A stretch of 64,000 nt of DNA from Aegilops tauschii subsp. strangulata (lineage: Eukaryota > Streptophyta > Magnoliopsida > Poales > Poaceae): positions 51,100,242 through 51,164,241 of the forward strand of contig NC_053037.3 in assembly GCF_002575655.3 (NCBI RefSeq), read 5' to 3'. Positions 1-11,418 of this stretch are shown piece after piece. The position numbers and the translations under genes were made by a program. The notes beneath the pieces were generated by a model that was not told where the DNA came from, made no database searches, and saw nothing but the letters and a program-made list of their open reading frames with translations. How positions within the stretch are numbered: the first letter of the stretch is position 1; the number at the start of each line of letters is the position of its first letter.

Positions 1-2960
1 CTATGCATAGGAAGTATGTTAGACTTAGATGTGTTTTTAACATGCTATATGATGCTCTCTTTATGTTTCAATTGCTATCTTTCTTGTGAGCATCATTAAA
101 ATTATCAATGCCTAGCTAGGGGCGTTAAATGATAGCGCTTGTTGGGAGGCAACCCAATTTTATTTTTGTTCCTTGCTTTTTGTTACTGTTTAGTAATAAA
201 TATTTCATCTAGCCTCTGGTTAGATGTGGTTTTATGTTCTAATTAGTGTTTGTGCCAAGTAGAACCTTTGGGAAGACTTGGGTGAAGTCTTTGCGATCTT
301 GCTGTAAAAAACAGAAACTTTAGCGCTCATGAGATTAGCTGCCATTTTTTACTGGAGAGTGATTTTGGGTTGATTAGTTTTGCAGATGATCAATAGATAA
401 ATTCCTCACGTCTACAAATTTATTTCAGAATTTTTGGAGTTCCAGAAGTTTGCGTTTGATACAGATTACTACAGACTGTTCTGTTTTTGACAGATTCTGT
501 TTTTCTTGTGTTGATTGCTTATTTTGATGAATCTATGGCTAGTATCGGGGGTATGAACCATAGAGAAGTTGTAATAAAGTAGGTTTAACACCAATATAAA
601 TAAATAATGAGTTCATTACAGTACCTTAAAGTGGTGGTTTGTTTTCTTACACTAACGAAGCTCATGAGATTTTCTGTTGAGTTTTGTGTTGTGAAGTTTT
701 CAAGTTTTGGGTAGAGATTTGATGGATTATGGAATAAGGAGTGGCAAGAGCCTAAGCTTGGAGATTCTCAAGGCACCCCAAGGTAAAATTCAAGGACAAC
801 CAAAAGCCTAATCTTGGGGATGCCCCGGAAGGCATCCCCTCTTTCGTCTTCGTCTTCGTCTATCGGTAACTTTACTTGAGGCTATATTTTTATTCACCAC
901 ATGATATGAGTTTTGCTTGGAGTGTCTTGTATGATTTGAGTCTTTGCTTTTTAGTTTACCACAATCATCCTTGCTGTACACACCTTTTGGAGAGACACAC
1001 ATGAATCGGAATTTATTAGAATGCTCTATGTGCTTCACTTATATCTTTTGAGCTAGATAATTTTGCTCTAGTGCTTCACTTATATCTTTTAGAGCACGGT
1101 GGTGGTTTTATTTTATAGAAATTATTGATCTCTCATGCTTCACTTGTATTATTTTGAGAGTCCTTTAGAACAGCATGGTAATTTGCTTCGGCTATAAAAT
1201 TAGTCCTAATATGATAGGCATCCAAGATGGGTAGAATAAAAACTTTCATATAGAGTGCATTGAATACTATGAGAAGTTTGATACTTGATGATTGTTTTGA
1301 GATATGAAGATGGTGATATTAGAGTTGTGCTAGTTGAGTAATTGTGAATTTGAGAAATACTTGTGTTGAAGTTTGCAAGTCCTGTAGCATGCACGTATGG
1401 TAACCGTTGTGTGACAAATTTGAAACATGAGGTGTTCTTTGATTGTCATCCTTATGAGTGGCGGTTGGGGACGAGCGATGGTCTTTTCCTACCAATCTAT
1501 CCCCCTAGGAGCATGCGCGTAATGCTTGGTTTTTGATGACTTGTAGATTTTTGCAATAAGTATGTGAGTTCTTTATGACTAATGTTGAGTCCATGGATTA
1601 TACGCACTCTCACCTTTCCATCATTGCTAGCAACTTCAGTATCGTGCATTGCCCTTTCTCACCTTGAGAGTTGGTGCAAACTTCGCCGGTTCATCCAAAC
1701 CCCGTGATATGATACGCTCTATCACACATAAACCTCCTTATATCTTCCTCAAAACAGCCACGATACCTACCTATTATGGCATTTCCATAGCCATTCCGAG
1801 ATATATTGCCATGCAACTTTCCACCGTTTCATCTATTATGACACGCTTCATCATTGTCATATTGCCTTGCATGATCATGTAGTTGACATCGTATTTGTGG
1901 CAAGGCAACCATGCATAATTTTTCATACATGTCACTCTTGGTTCATTGCCCATCCTGGTACACCGCCGGAGGCACTCATATAGAGTCATATTTTGTTCTA
2001 GTATCGAGTTGTAATCATTGAGTTGTAAATAAATAGAAGTGTGATGATCATCATTAATAGAGCATTGTCCCATGAAAAAAAGGCCAAATAAAAAAAGAAA
2101 GGCCAAATAAAAAAAAGGAAAAAAAGAAAGGCAAATAAATTAAAAAAAGGAAGGCCCAAAAAAAAGAAGGGACAATGCTACTATCCTTTTTCCACACTTG
2201 TGCTTCAAAGTAGCACCATGATCTTTATGATAGAGAGTCTCTTATTTTGTCACTTTCATATACTTGTGGGAATTTTTCATTATAGAACTTGGCTTGTATA
2301 TTCCAACAATGGGCTTCCTCAAATGCCCTAGGTCTTCGTGAGCAAGCAAGTTGGATGCACACCCACTTAGTTTCTTTTATTGAGCTTTCATACATTTATA
2401 GCTCTAGTGCATCCGTTGCATGGCAATCCCTACTCCTCGCATTGACATCAATTGATGGGCATCTCCCTAGCCCGTTGATTAGCCATGTCAATGTGAGACT
2501 TTCTCCTTTTTTGTCTTCTCCACACAACCCCCATCATTATATTCTAATCCACCCATAGTGCTATGTCCATGGCTCACGCTCATGTATTGCGTGAAAGTTG
2601 AAAAAGTTTGAGAAATACTAAAGTATGAAACAATTGCTTGGCTTGTCATCGGGGTTGTGCATGACGAGAGCATTTTTGTGTGACGAAAATGAAGCCTGGG
2701 CAAACTATATGATTTTGTAGGGATGAGCTTTCTTTGGCTATGTTATTTTGAGAAGACATAATTGCTTAGTTAGTATGCTTGAAGTATTATTATTTTTATG
2801 TCAATATTAAACTTTTATCTTGATTGTTTCAGATCTGAACATTCATGCCACAATAAAGAGAATTACATTCAAAATTTTGTTAGGTAGCATTCCACATCAA
2901 AAATTCTGTTTTTATCATTTACCTACTCGAGAACGAGCAGGAATTAAGCTTGGGGATGCT
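1..2960 (+). mobile_element. Athila-lineage Gypsy element, 3' part of internal region (non-coding)
   Basis: This is the tail of the internal domain of an LTR retrotransposon whose gag-pol lies left of the window. It runs straight into a polypurine stretch (GAATTAAGCTTGGGGATGC, 2941-2959) and then an LTR at 2961. A block near 120-170 (gcgcttgttgggaggcaacc) is one I associate with Sabrina/WHAM-type elements of the Athila lineage. No reading frame resembles gag, pol or env; the longest ORFs are short and unrelated to any family I know. An A-rich repeat built on aaaggccaaat occupies about 2070-2175. A long non-coding stretch between pol and the 3' LTR is usual in Athila-type elements. The exact family name is from memory. 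Confidence 0.7.
2070..2178. repeat. A-rich degenerate tandem repeat
   Basis: Repeated units of the form aaaggccaaataaaaaa with variable A runs lie inside the internal region of the Athila-type element. They look like slippage-derived sequence with no coding potential. Confidence 0.7.
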
Positions 2961-4231
2961 TGATACGTCTCCAACGTATCTATAATTTTTTATTGTTCCA
3001 TGCTATTATATTATCTGTTTTGGATGTTTAATGGGCTTTAATATACCTTTTTATATTATTTTTGGGACTAACCTATTAACCGAAGGCCCAATGCAAATTG
3101 CTGTTTTTTTGCCTATTTCAGTGTTTCGCAGAAAAGGAATATCAAACAGAATCCAAACGGAATGAAACCTTCGCGAGGATCGTTTTTGGAACAAACACAA
3201 TCCAGGAGACTTGGAGTGGATGTCAAGGAAGCAACGAGGCGGCCACGAGGCAGGGAGGCGCACCCAGGGGGTAGGCACGCCCCCACACTCATGGGCCCCT
3301 CGTAGCTCCACCGACCTACTTCCTTCGCCTATATATACTCTGATACCCTGAAAACATCCAGAGGAGCCACGAAACACTTTTTCCATCGCCGCAACCTTCT
3401 GTACCCATGAGATCCCATCTTGGGGCCTTTTCCGGCGCTCCGCCGGAGGGGGAATCGATCACGGAGGGCCTCTACATCAACACCATGGCCTCTCTGATGA
3501 TGTGTGAGTAGTTTACCACAGACCTTCGGGTCCATAGTTATTAGCTAGATGGCTTCTTCTCTCTCTTTGGATCTCAATACAAAGTTCTGTACATCATATT
3601 GCTTGAGTTTATCCCTCTACATCATGTCATCTTGCTTAATGCGTTACTCTGTTCTTATGAACTTAATACTCTAGATGCATGCTGGATAGCGGTCGATGTG
3701 TGGAGTAATAGTAGTAGATGCAGAATCGTTTCGGTCTACTTGACACGGACATGATGCCTATGTTCATGATAATGCCTAGATATTCTCATAACTATGCGCT
3801 TTTCTATCAATTGCTCGACAGTAATTTGTTCACCCACCGTAGAATATATGATATCTTGAGAGAAGCCACTAGTGAAACCTATGGCCCCCGGGTCTATTTT
3901 CCATTAATTAATCTCCCGCCAACGTGCTATTTATGTCGCCGTTTATTTTGCAACCTTTACTTTTCAATCTATACAACAAAAATACCAAAAATATTTACCT
4001 TATTATTTTTATCAGATCTTACTTTTGCAAGTGGCCGTGAAGGGATTGACAACCCCTTTATCGTGTTCGTTGCAAGGTTCTTAATTGTTTGTGCAGGTAC
4101 TAGGGATTTGCATGTAGTCTCCTACTCGATTGATACCTTGGTTCTCAAAAACGGAGGGAAATACTTATGCTACTTTGCTGCATCACCCTTTCCTCTTCAA
4201 GGGAAAACCAACACATGCTCAAGAGGTAGCA
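2961..4231 (+). mobile_element. 3' LTR of Athila-type Gypsy element
   Basis: The LTR starts TGATACGTCTCCAACGTATC directly after the polypurine tract and ends ...GAGGTAGCA, giving TG...CA termini and 1,271 bp. The first 300 bp or so (U3) nearly match the solo LTR at 55916-57605 (minus strand) and the LTR start at 63848. The second half differs and contains a block around 3500-3560 (ttatta gctagatggc) that I associate with Sabrina/WHAM. The next bases (ttatt, 4232-4236) should be the target duplication, but the left copy is outside the window. The element interrupts the CACTA transposase, so it is younger than the CACTA. Confidence 0.82.
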
Positions 4232-6697
4232 ATTATTGAGTCCCCTCCTAGCGTGCCTTTTCCAGTCTGTCTCCCCTCATACCGCGATTGAGGGAGACCA
4301 ATCTTCTTAAGGTCAGGAATGAAGTCAACACAAAACCCAATGACATCCTCTGTTTGATGGACCATGGAGATCCTTCCTTCGGGCCTAGCGCGGTTTCGTA
4401 CATATTTCTTTAGGACTCCCATGATCCTCTCAAAGGGAAACATATTGTGTAGAAATACAGGGCCCAGAACGACAATCTCGTCGACAAGATGAACTAGGAT
4501 GTGCGTCATGATATTGAAGAAGGATGGTGGGAACACCAGCTCGAAACTGACAAGACATTGCGCCACATCACTCCTTAAACTTGGTAGGATTTCTGGATCG
4601 ATCACCTTCTGAGAGATTGCATTGAGGAATGCACATAGCTTCACAATGGCTAATCGAACGTGTTTGGGTAGAAGCCCCCTCAATGCAACCGGAAGCAATT
4701 GCGTCATAATCACATGGCAGTCATGAGACTTTAGGTTCTGGAACTTTTTCTCTGGCATATTTATTATTCCCTTTATATTCGGCGAGAAGCCAGACGGGAC
4801 CTTTATACTGAGCAGGCATTCAAAGAAGATTTTCTTCTCTTCTTTGGTAAGAGCGTAGCTGGCAGGACCTTCATACTGCTTTGGAGGCATGCCGTATTTT
4901 TCGTGCACACGATGCTGGTCCTCCCGTGCCTCCGGTGTATCTTTTGTCTTCCCATACACGCCCAAGAAGCCTAGCAGGTTCACGCAAAGATTCATCGTCA
5001 CGTGCATCATGTCGATTGAAGAGCGGACCTCTAGGTCTTTCCAGTAGGGTAGGTCCCAAAATATAGATTTCTTCTTCCACATGGGTGCGCGTCCCTCAGC
5101 GTCATTCGGAACAGATAGTCTGCCGGGACCCTTTCCAAAGATTACGTGTAAATCATTGACCATAGCAAGTACGTGATCACCGGTATGGATGGCGGGCTTC
5201 TTCCGGTGATCTGCCTCGCCTTTGAAATGCTTGTCTTTTCTTTCGACACTAATGGTTGGTCGGAAGAAATCAATGATGCCCCAGGTACACATTCTTCCTG
5301 TATTTGGCCAGGTATATACTTTCGGTGTCATCTAAACAGTGCGTGCATGCGTGGTATCCCTTGTTTGTCTGTCCTGATAGGTTACTGAGAGCAGGCCAAT
5401 CATTGATGGTTACAAACAGCAACACATGCAAGTCAAATTCCTGCTGTTTGTGCTCATCCCACACATGTACACCGTTTCCATTCCACAGCTGTAAAACTTC
5501 TTTAACTAATGGCCTTAGGTACACATCAATGTCATTGCCGGGTTGCTTAGGGCCTTGGATGAGAACTGGCATCATAATGAACTTCCACTTCATGCACAGC
5601 CAAGGAGGAAGGTTGTAGATACATATAGTCACGGGCCAGGTGCTGTGATTGCTGCTCTGCTCCCCAAATGGATTAATGCAATCCGCGCTTAAACCAAACC
5701 ATACATTCCTTGCATCACCTGCAAAGTCCTCCCAGTACTTTCTCTTGATCTTTCTCTACTGCGACCCGTCAGCGGGTGCTCTCAACTTCCCGTCTTTCTT
5801 ACGGTCCTCTCTGTGCCATCGCATCAACTTGGCATGATCTTTGTTTCTGAACAGACGTTTCAACCATGGTATTATAGGAGCATACCACATCACCTTGGCA
5901 GGAACCCTCTTCCTGGGGCGCTCGCCGTCAACATCACCAGGGTCATCTCGTCTGATCTTATACCGCAATGCACCGCATACCGAGCACACATTCCAATCCT
6001 CGTACGCAATGCGGTAGAGGATGCAGTCATTAGGGCATGCATGTATCTTCTGCACCTCCAATCCTAGAGGGCATACAACCTTCTTTGTTGCGTACGTACT
6101 GTCGGGCAATTTGTTATCCTTTGGAAGCTTCTTCTTCAATATTTTCAGTAGCTTCTCAAATCCTTTGTCAGGTACACCATTCTCTGCCTTCCACTACATC
6201 AATTTTAATATGGTACCAGGCTTTGTGTTGCCATCTTTGCAATTGGGTACAACCTTTTTTGTGATCCTCTAACATGCGATCGAACTTCAGCTTCTCCTTT
6301 TCACTTTCGCACTGTCTCTTTGCATCAACAATGACCCTGCGAAGATCATCATCGGGCACATCGTCTGGTTCCTCGTGATCTTCAGCTTCCCCCGTTGCAA
6401 CATCACCGTATTCAGGGGCACATAGTTGTCATCATCCTCTTCTTCTTCGCTGTCTTCCATCATAACCCCTCTTTCTCCGTGCTTGGTCCAAACATTATAG
6501 TATGGCATGAAACCCTTGTAAAGCAGGTGGGTGTGAAGGGTTTTCGAGTCAGAGTAAGACCTCGTATTCCCACAGCTAGGGCATGGACAACACATAAAAC
6601 CATTCTGCTTGTTTGCCTCAGCCACTGCGAGAAAATTATGCATGCCCACAATGTACTCGAAGGTGCGTTTGTTACTGTACATCCATTGCCGGTTCAT
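4232..6697 (-). pseudogene. TNP2-type CACTA transposase (broken)
   Basis: The proposed start at 6697 begins MNRQWMYSNKRTFEY, the N-terminal transposase-associated domain, with a cysteine cluster (CCPCPSCG) near residue 37. The Transposase_21/tnp2 catalytic region follows (key stretches: KKVVCPLGLEVQKIHACPND around 6070-6010, CIYNLPPWLCMKW at 5625, SNLSGQTNKGYHACTHCL around 5380), then the DUF4218 region (SHDCHVIMTQLLPVALRGLL around 4730-4670). The protein would cut and paste the CACTA element. Breaks seen: a frameshift near 6410-6425, another between about 6270 and 6195, a TAG where Trp is expected at 5756-5758, and a frameshift near 5270-5300. The frame then runs into Gypsy LTR sequence at 4231, so the C-terminal DUF4216 part is missing. 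Family assignment is firm; the exact frameshift positions are approximate. Confidence 0.9.
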
Positions 6698-6869
6698 CTG
6701 TGTGCATTATATATAATTAAGTGTGTCAAAAACCATTATAGAACATCATGAATAAATAAGTGACCAAATTAATAGAAGTTCATCGTCACATTAAAACCAA
6801 AGTACATACATAGTTCTCATTGAACAACATATAACTCTCCAGAGCATCTAATTAAACCATACATTGAAA

Positions 6870-7064
6870 CTATCTAAAACATTTCAATGCAACAACAAAT
6901 GCGATCATAATCGCAACCAAGGTAACAATTGATCCAACGGCATAATGATACCAAGCCTCGGTATGCATGGCATATTTTCTAATCTTTCTAATCTTCAAGC
7001 GCATTGCATCCATCTTAATCTTGTGATCATCGACGACATCCGCAACATGCAACTCCAATATCAT
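6870..7064 (-). CDS. Small CACTA-associated ORF with one membrane segment
   Basis: A 64-residue frame between the transposase and the 5' terminus of the CACTA element. The N-terminal half is charged and could form a coiled coil (LHVADVVDDHKIKMDAMRLK). The C-terminal third has a clear hydrophobic helix (VGSIVTLVAIMIAFVVAL) followed by a short basic tail, so the product would be a small tail-anchored membrane protein. The frame is open upstream of the first Met for a short way, so the true start may lie further right on the minus strand. I remember very similar frames in other Triticeae CACTA elements, but know no function. It could also be an exon of a longer element-encoded protein. Confidence 0.45.
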   Translation of the reverse strand: MILELHVADVVDDHKIKMDAMRLKIRKIRKYAMHTEAWYHYAVGSIVTLVAIMIAFVVALKCFR

Positions 7065-7313
7065 CTTGTCCTCCTCAATTTTTTTATTTTTTCCTTCAAG
7101 TAATTGTTTTCTTCTTAAACTAAATTTAACCTCTCGACAATAGGGTTGGTTGGAATTTTCGGTTCATATACCTCCTAAATAAAAAAATCTATGTCACGTT
7201 GGTCGGCATAATTTTCATAAACAATAAATGAACCAAATAGTTATAAAAGATAATATATACCACATCCGAATCATAGACAGGACGAGGGCCGACGGAGGCG
7301 GATACCAAAACCA

Positions 7314-7517
7314 TCACACTATATAATAACAAACAATAATAAAAGTAAGAAAATTACACAAGTATCTATCTAAATCATACAAGTAAGAACTTTTTTCTTT
7401 TAGAAAGAAGATAAGATCAAGAGGCTCACCATGGTGGTGCCGGCGACGAGATCGACGCGGGCGATCAACGGCGGTGAGGACGGGGACGGGACAGGACGGA
7501 CCGCCAAACCTAGACAA
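7314..7517 (-). other. GC-rich leader ORF of the CACTA element (doubtful)
   Basis: A 67-codon frame near the 5' end of the CACTA element, starting MSRFGGPSCPVP, with an arginine-rich middle. It lies where the first exon or leader of the element's transcript would be. I do not recognise it; the amino acid bias may simply follow the GC-rich DNA. The rest of 7065-7690 is untranslated leader or intron sequence with nothing else identifiable. Confidence 0.2.
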
Positions 7518-7694
7518 ATCTCAAGGAAAATGGAGCTTGGACAAGGAGCTTCGAGAGGAGAAAGCTTAAGTGTTGCTCGGGCATTTCGTCGAACACCTCA
7601 TGTGCATAGGAGGTGATCTAGAGCACCACAAAGCTCTCCAATGGCCGGCCAGAAAAACAGAGCAGTGGAGTGCTCTGCTCGCGGGCGAGGGCGT

Positions 7695-7975
7695 ATATAT
7701 AGGCATCTCGTTGGTCCCGGCTCGTGGCTGGAACCGGGACTAAAGGACCACCTTTGGTCCCGGTTCCAGCCACGAACCGAAACCGATGGTTGTGGCCCAG
7801 GAGCGAGGCTCATTGGTCCCGGTTCGTGTCTGGAACTGGGACCAAAGGGGCCAGACGAACCGGGACCAATGCCCCACGAGGCCCAGACGGCCCCCGGGCC
7901 TCACAAACCAGGTCCTATGCCCTCATGGGTCCCGTTTTGTGACTGAACCTGGACTAATGGGCTGGCCCGGCCTGG
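7695..7975. repeat. CACTA subterminal repeats (GGTCCCGGTTCGTG-like)
   Basis: At least six direct or inverted copies of a motif close to TTTGGTCCCGGTTCGTGGC lie within 300 bp of the CACTA terminus (for example 7708, 7730, 7758, 7816, 7830, 7856). Subterminal repeats of this kind bind the TnpA-like partner protein in En/Spm elements; binding here is inferred. Confidence 0.75.
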
Positions 7976-8149
7976 ACCAAAGCCATGTTTTCTTCTAGTG
8001 CACGCGCAGCCGCTTTCCCTCTCCGGCCGCCGTCACACCAGCAGCCCACCTCCTCCTCTGCCACCGCACCTCCCCACCGCAGATGAATTCGCTTAATTGG
8101 GGCGTGCAATTATCCGTGGCCCAACGTTCCTTCGGTCACCGGCACTTCC

Positions 8150-8640
8150 CGCCCCTGGAGCACAACTGACTTTAGTGGAGTTCGGGTGCGGAGGTTCGTC
8201 CGTTACTCGTCTGAGCTCTCGTGCGATGGCTATTGGCTCAACACGTTTGACACACCGGAGATCGCCACCCGCGCCTTCAACGTCACGTATTGGAGGCTGC
8301 CAAAGTTGGGAGTTGAACTTCCCGAAAATCAAATCTTTGGCGGATGCGGAGTTCATTGGTCCTGATATAGAGATGTTAACCCCTGCGGAAACACATATCG
8401 TCTTGGATCAGTGCGACATCCGTCAAATGGATGAGGCTTATATGGCGATGTTTGCAGTGGAAAATTGCATCTCGTGCAGGTGGAGTATGAGTACTGGGCA
8501 CAATGGAACAAGCAAGTGAAGAAGGAGGACGAGGTTGGCCCCTGGAGGGTGATCAAGCTCGAGTTGGAGGACGATGAGTCGGGCTCCGACATTGACTGGA
8601 ACGATCTCAGTGATGAGTACTTGTTAGTAGTTGCCTATAG
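8150..8640 (+). pseudogene. AP2/ERF-like transcription factor fragment (decayed)
   Basis: Three successive frames read like one protein. From about 8187 a frame gives WLNTFDTPEIATRAF and NVTYWRL, the second half of an AP2/ERF DNA-binding domain (typical form TFDTAEEAARAYD...AAWRL). After a one-base shift near 8285 comes WELNFP, the signature at the end of the domain, then KSLADAEFIGPDIEML. After another shift near 8465 comes VEYEYWAQWNKQVKKE and an acidic tail with DDESGSDIDWNDL. The first half of the AP2 domain is weak or missing. The fragment lies directly next to the CACTA end (8000) and is followed by AT-rich 3' sequence. It is not functional. The AP2 call rests on pattern recognition, not a profile search. 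Confidence 0.55.
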
Positions 8641-8845
8641 TTTGCAGTACCCGAACTATGTTAAGTTTGTAGTTGAAGCATGTTTAAGTTTTGTATATGA
8701 ACTATGTTTAAGTTTGTATCCGAACTATGCTTAAGTTTGCATGTTTAAAACTTTGAATGTTTGCATGTCTGGATCGAATTTGCAATGATCTAGGTTAGTT
8801 TCGATGTTTTGATGTCTTATTTTAGGGCATCTGTTGGAGCAGACG
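8641..8845 (+). other. 3' flank of the AP2-like fragment with possible TIR end
   Basis: AT-rich sequence with repeated taagtttg motifs ends in ttttagggcatctgttgg (8819-8836). The sequence on the other side of the solo LTR ends ttggagatgctctaaaa (24928-24944), which is a partial inverted match. The LTR may therefore have inserted into the terminal part of a short TIR element carrying the AP2-like fragment. The inverted match is imperfect, so this is a suggestion only. Confidence 0.3.
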
Positions 8846-11348
8846 TGTAACACCCCGGATGTAACTTTCCATATTTGTAACTCCAACTCTTGCCATTTTC
8901 GGCTATGTGTTATGATATTCCCTTCGTGGTCAGGTTTTGTTTATCGTTTTGCTTTTTGTTCATGTCATGCATCCCTTATCATGTCATCATGTGCATTGCA
9001 TTTGCATACGTGTTCGTCTCTTGCATCCGAGCATTTTCCCCGTTGTCCGTTTTGCAATCCGGCCCTCCCATCTCCTCCGGCGCACCCCTTTTGTTTTCTT
9101 TCGTGAGCGGGTGTAAAACGTTCTCGGAATGGACCGAGGCTTGTCAAGTGGCCTTGGTATACCACCGGTAGACCACCGGTCAAGTTTCGTACCATTTGGA
9201 GGTCGTTTGGTACTCCAACGGTTAACCGGGTAACCGCGGATGCCTTCTGTGTGTTGCAGCAAAACCCCCTCTCTAAACAGCCGAAAACCCACCTAACTCT
9301 CTTCCATGCTCTAGGTCGTTCGATCACGATCGTGTGGGCGAAAACCGCACCTTATTTGGTGTAACACCCCGAGAATCATGCTACAGTAACCCTCTGTGAT
9401 TAAGCTAATCATGTTGCTAAACAGGGCTTGATCACATTTGGAACACATTTCTTTTCAAACTCCTAATTCAAACTTCAATTAAATTTAAAGTGGAAAATAA
9501 AAGTTTTCAAAAATTCAAACAAAAATGTTCGGTGGGTGCCAAATAATACACTTGTAATTATGGTGGAGAAAACACATGGTTAAAAAATACCTAAATACTT
9601 TTAAATGAAATAAAACAGAAAAGAAAATAAACAAATAAAAAGAAAATGCAAAAGAACACAGACAAAGAAAAAGAAAAAGGAGAAGGCCCCCCCCACAGCA
9701 CCCCTGGCCCAACTGGGCCGACCCCCGGCCCAGCCCACCTCTCCCACTCGCCCCCCCTGCCATGTTCCCCCGACCGGGGTCGGAACAGGGGCAGTCCCCG
9801 CCGCACCACCTCGCCGGCGACGGGGAGGATAAGGGCGCCAGCACCCCCCGCCTCCTCGGGCCTCTCTCCCACTCGCCCCCGCTCTCCTCTCGGCCTCTGC
9901 GCCTCTCTCTTCTCCCCCCCAGATCCGCGCCGCTCCTTCCTTCCCCACGCCCGACGCGGTCGCCGCCGCTCACCGTCGTTCCCGCGGCCACCGTGCCCCA
10001 ATCGCCACTTCGCCGTGTCGTGCGCCGTCGCCGCCCTCGACTACACCACCTCCGCCTCTCCGTTGAAGCTCGGAGCCACTGCAACGACCTCCCCGAGCTC
10101 TTCTTCCCCGCACGGCCGCCGTCGATCGCCGCCCCGTTTCGCCTCCGACGAGCCTCCCCGAGCACGCTGCCGTCCCCCTACAGCCTCGCGGTGAGCCTCT
10201 CCCCCTCCTCCCCTGTCCTTTCTCTCTCGTGCGCCCCCTAGCTGCTTCCCCACGCGCGCCCGAACGCCTCGCCGCGGAGCTCGCCGCCGGCAAGGCTCCG
10301 GTGACCTTTTGGTCACGGGCTCAAGCCCGTTGCACTCCCCACCTTGCGTAGAAGCCCCCCAGCCCCTCCGCTTGCTCGATAGCCCGCCGTAGCCTCGTTT
10401 CCGTCGGGCACCCGTGCACGCCGCCGCCTCCGCCGCTCGCCGGCGCCGATTCCGGCCAAGTCCGGCGAAGCCCCGGCCACCACTGGATGCGGCGCTGCGA
10501 GCTCCTTCGAATGGGCCTAGCCCCGCTCCTCCCCGAGCCCCGTCGCGCGTTTCCGGCCAACTCCGGCAAGGGACCGCCGCTGTTTTGGTCGCCGGAGTTG
10601 CTCCGGCGCCGGCCGCCGACGTGGCTGGCCTGGGGCCACCCCCAGTGCCACTGCCAGTGGGCCCCGTGGGCCCAGTTGACTGGGTTGACCCAGTCAACTG
10701 CTGACTGGGCAGGCCCAGCCACTGACATGCGGGCCCCGCCGCAAAAATTAAAAAAAAAGGAAAAAGAAAAATGTTTTATAAATAAAAATAATTAGATTAA
10801 CTAATCACTCACTGACATATGGGGCCCACCCCTCTAATTAGACTGTTAGTTTAGTTTAAATTAATATTAGACTAACAGAGGCTGACATGTGGGTCCCACT
10901 GGACCCACCTGTCTGGGTTGACTGGTCAGCCGACCTGTTGACCTGCTGACATCAGCATTACCTCATGCTGACATCATAATTCATTTTTGCTAAATTCAAA
11001 TAATTCCAGAAACTCAAATAAACTTTGAAAATTCATATCTTTTAAACCGTAACTCGGATGAAAATGTTTTCTATATGAAAGTTGCTCAGAACGACGAGAC
11101 GAATCCAAATACGCAGTCCGTTCGTCCACCACACCTCCCTAACCTATCGAACTAGCAACCTTCCCCCTCCGGTCATCTGTCTGGCACAGGTCCGGAATCG
11201 GGAAAACATTCCCGGTTGAATTTCCCCCTTCACCTATTCGTGTAGACATACGTTAGGTCACACCCGACACGTCGTATTACCACGTTATGCTTTGTGATGC
11301 TATGTTTGCTTTATATTTACTGTTTCTTCCCCCTCTTCTCTCCGGTAG

Positions 11349-11418
11349 ACCCCGAGACCGATGCTGCCCCTGTGATCGACTACGTCGACGACAACCCCCT
11401 CCTTGGCAGAGCAACCAG
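11349..11418 (+). other. Acidic exon-like segment in LARD LTR (exon A')
   Basis: Preceded by a pyrimidine-rich tract ending CTCCGGTAG (a good 3' splice site) and followed by AG|GCAAGC, which resembles a GC-type 5' splice site. The frame between reads acidic: PETDAAPVIDYVDDNPLLG. The same position in the solo LTR (23143-23226) has the same layout. Joining it directly to the segment at 12760 does not keep the frame (2 nt + 2 nt), so either the splice sites differ or this family has lost the frame. The second LTR copy at about 19323 has the same arrangement with two amino acid changes. Confidence 0.4.

Larger units (their letters stand above)
4232..8000 (-). mobile_element. CACTA (En/Spm) DNA transposon, truncated by Gypsy insertion
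   Basis: The right boundary on the plus strand is ...TCTTCTAGTG at 7991-8000; read on the minus strand this is CACTAGAAGA, a CACTA terminus. Just inside lie several direct and inverted copies of a GGTCCCGGTTCGTG-like motif (7695-7975), as expected of CACTA subterminal repeats. Further in is a TNP2-type transposase on the minus strand (4232-6697). The other end of the element lies beyond the Gypsy insertion at 1-4231 and is not in the window. The trinucleotide after the terminus (cac) may be the 3-bp target duplication. The transposase is broken several times, so this copy cannot be autonomous. Confidence 0.88.

Noticed and set aside
3718..4239. 173-codon ORF in the Athila-type 3' LTR
   Set aside because: Lies within U5/R of an LTR, ends at the insertion junction, no domain.
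9601..10728. Long overlapping ORFs on both strands (up to 218 codons) in the GC-rich part of the LARD LTR, repeated at 17565-18703
   Set aside because: Six-frame openness follows from GC-rich, stop-poor DNA. The proteins are Arg/Gly/Pro/Ala-rich without domains, and indels between the two LTR copies shift frames.
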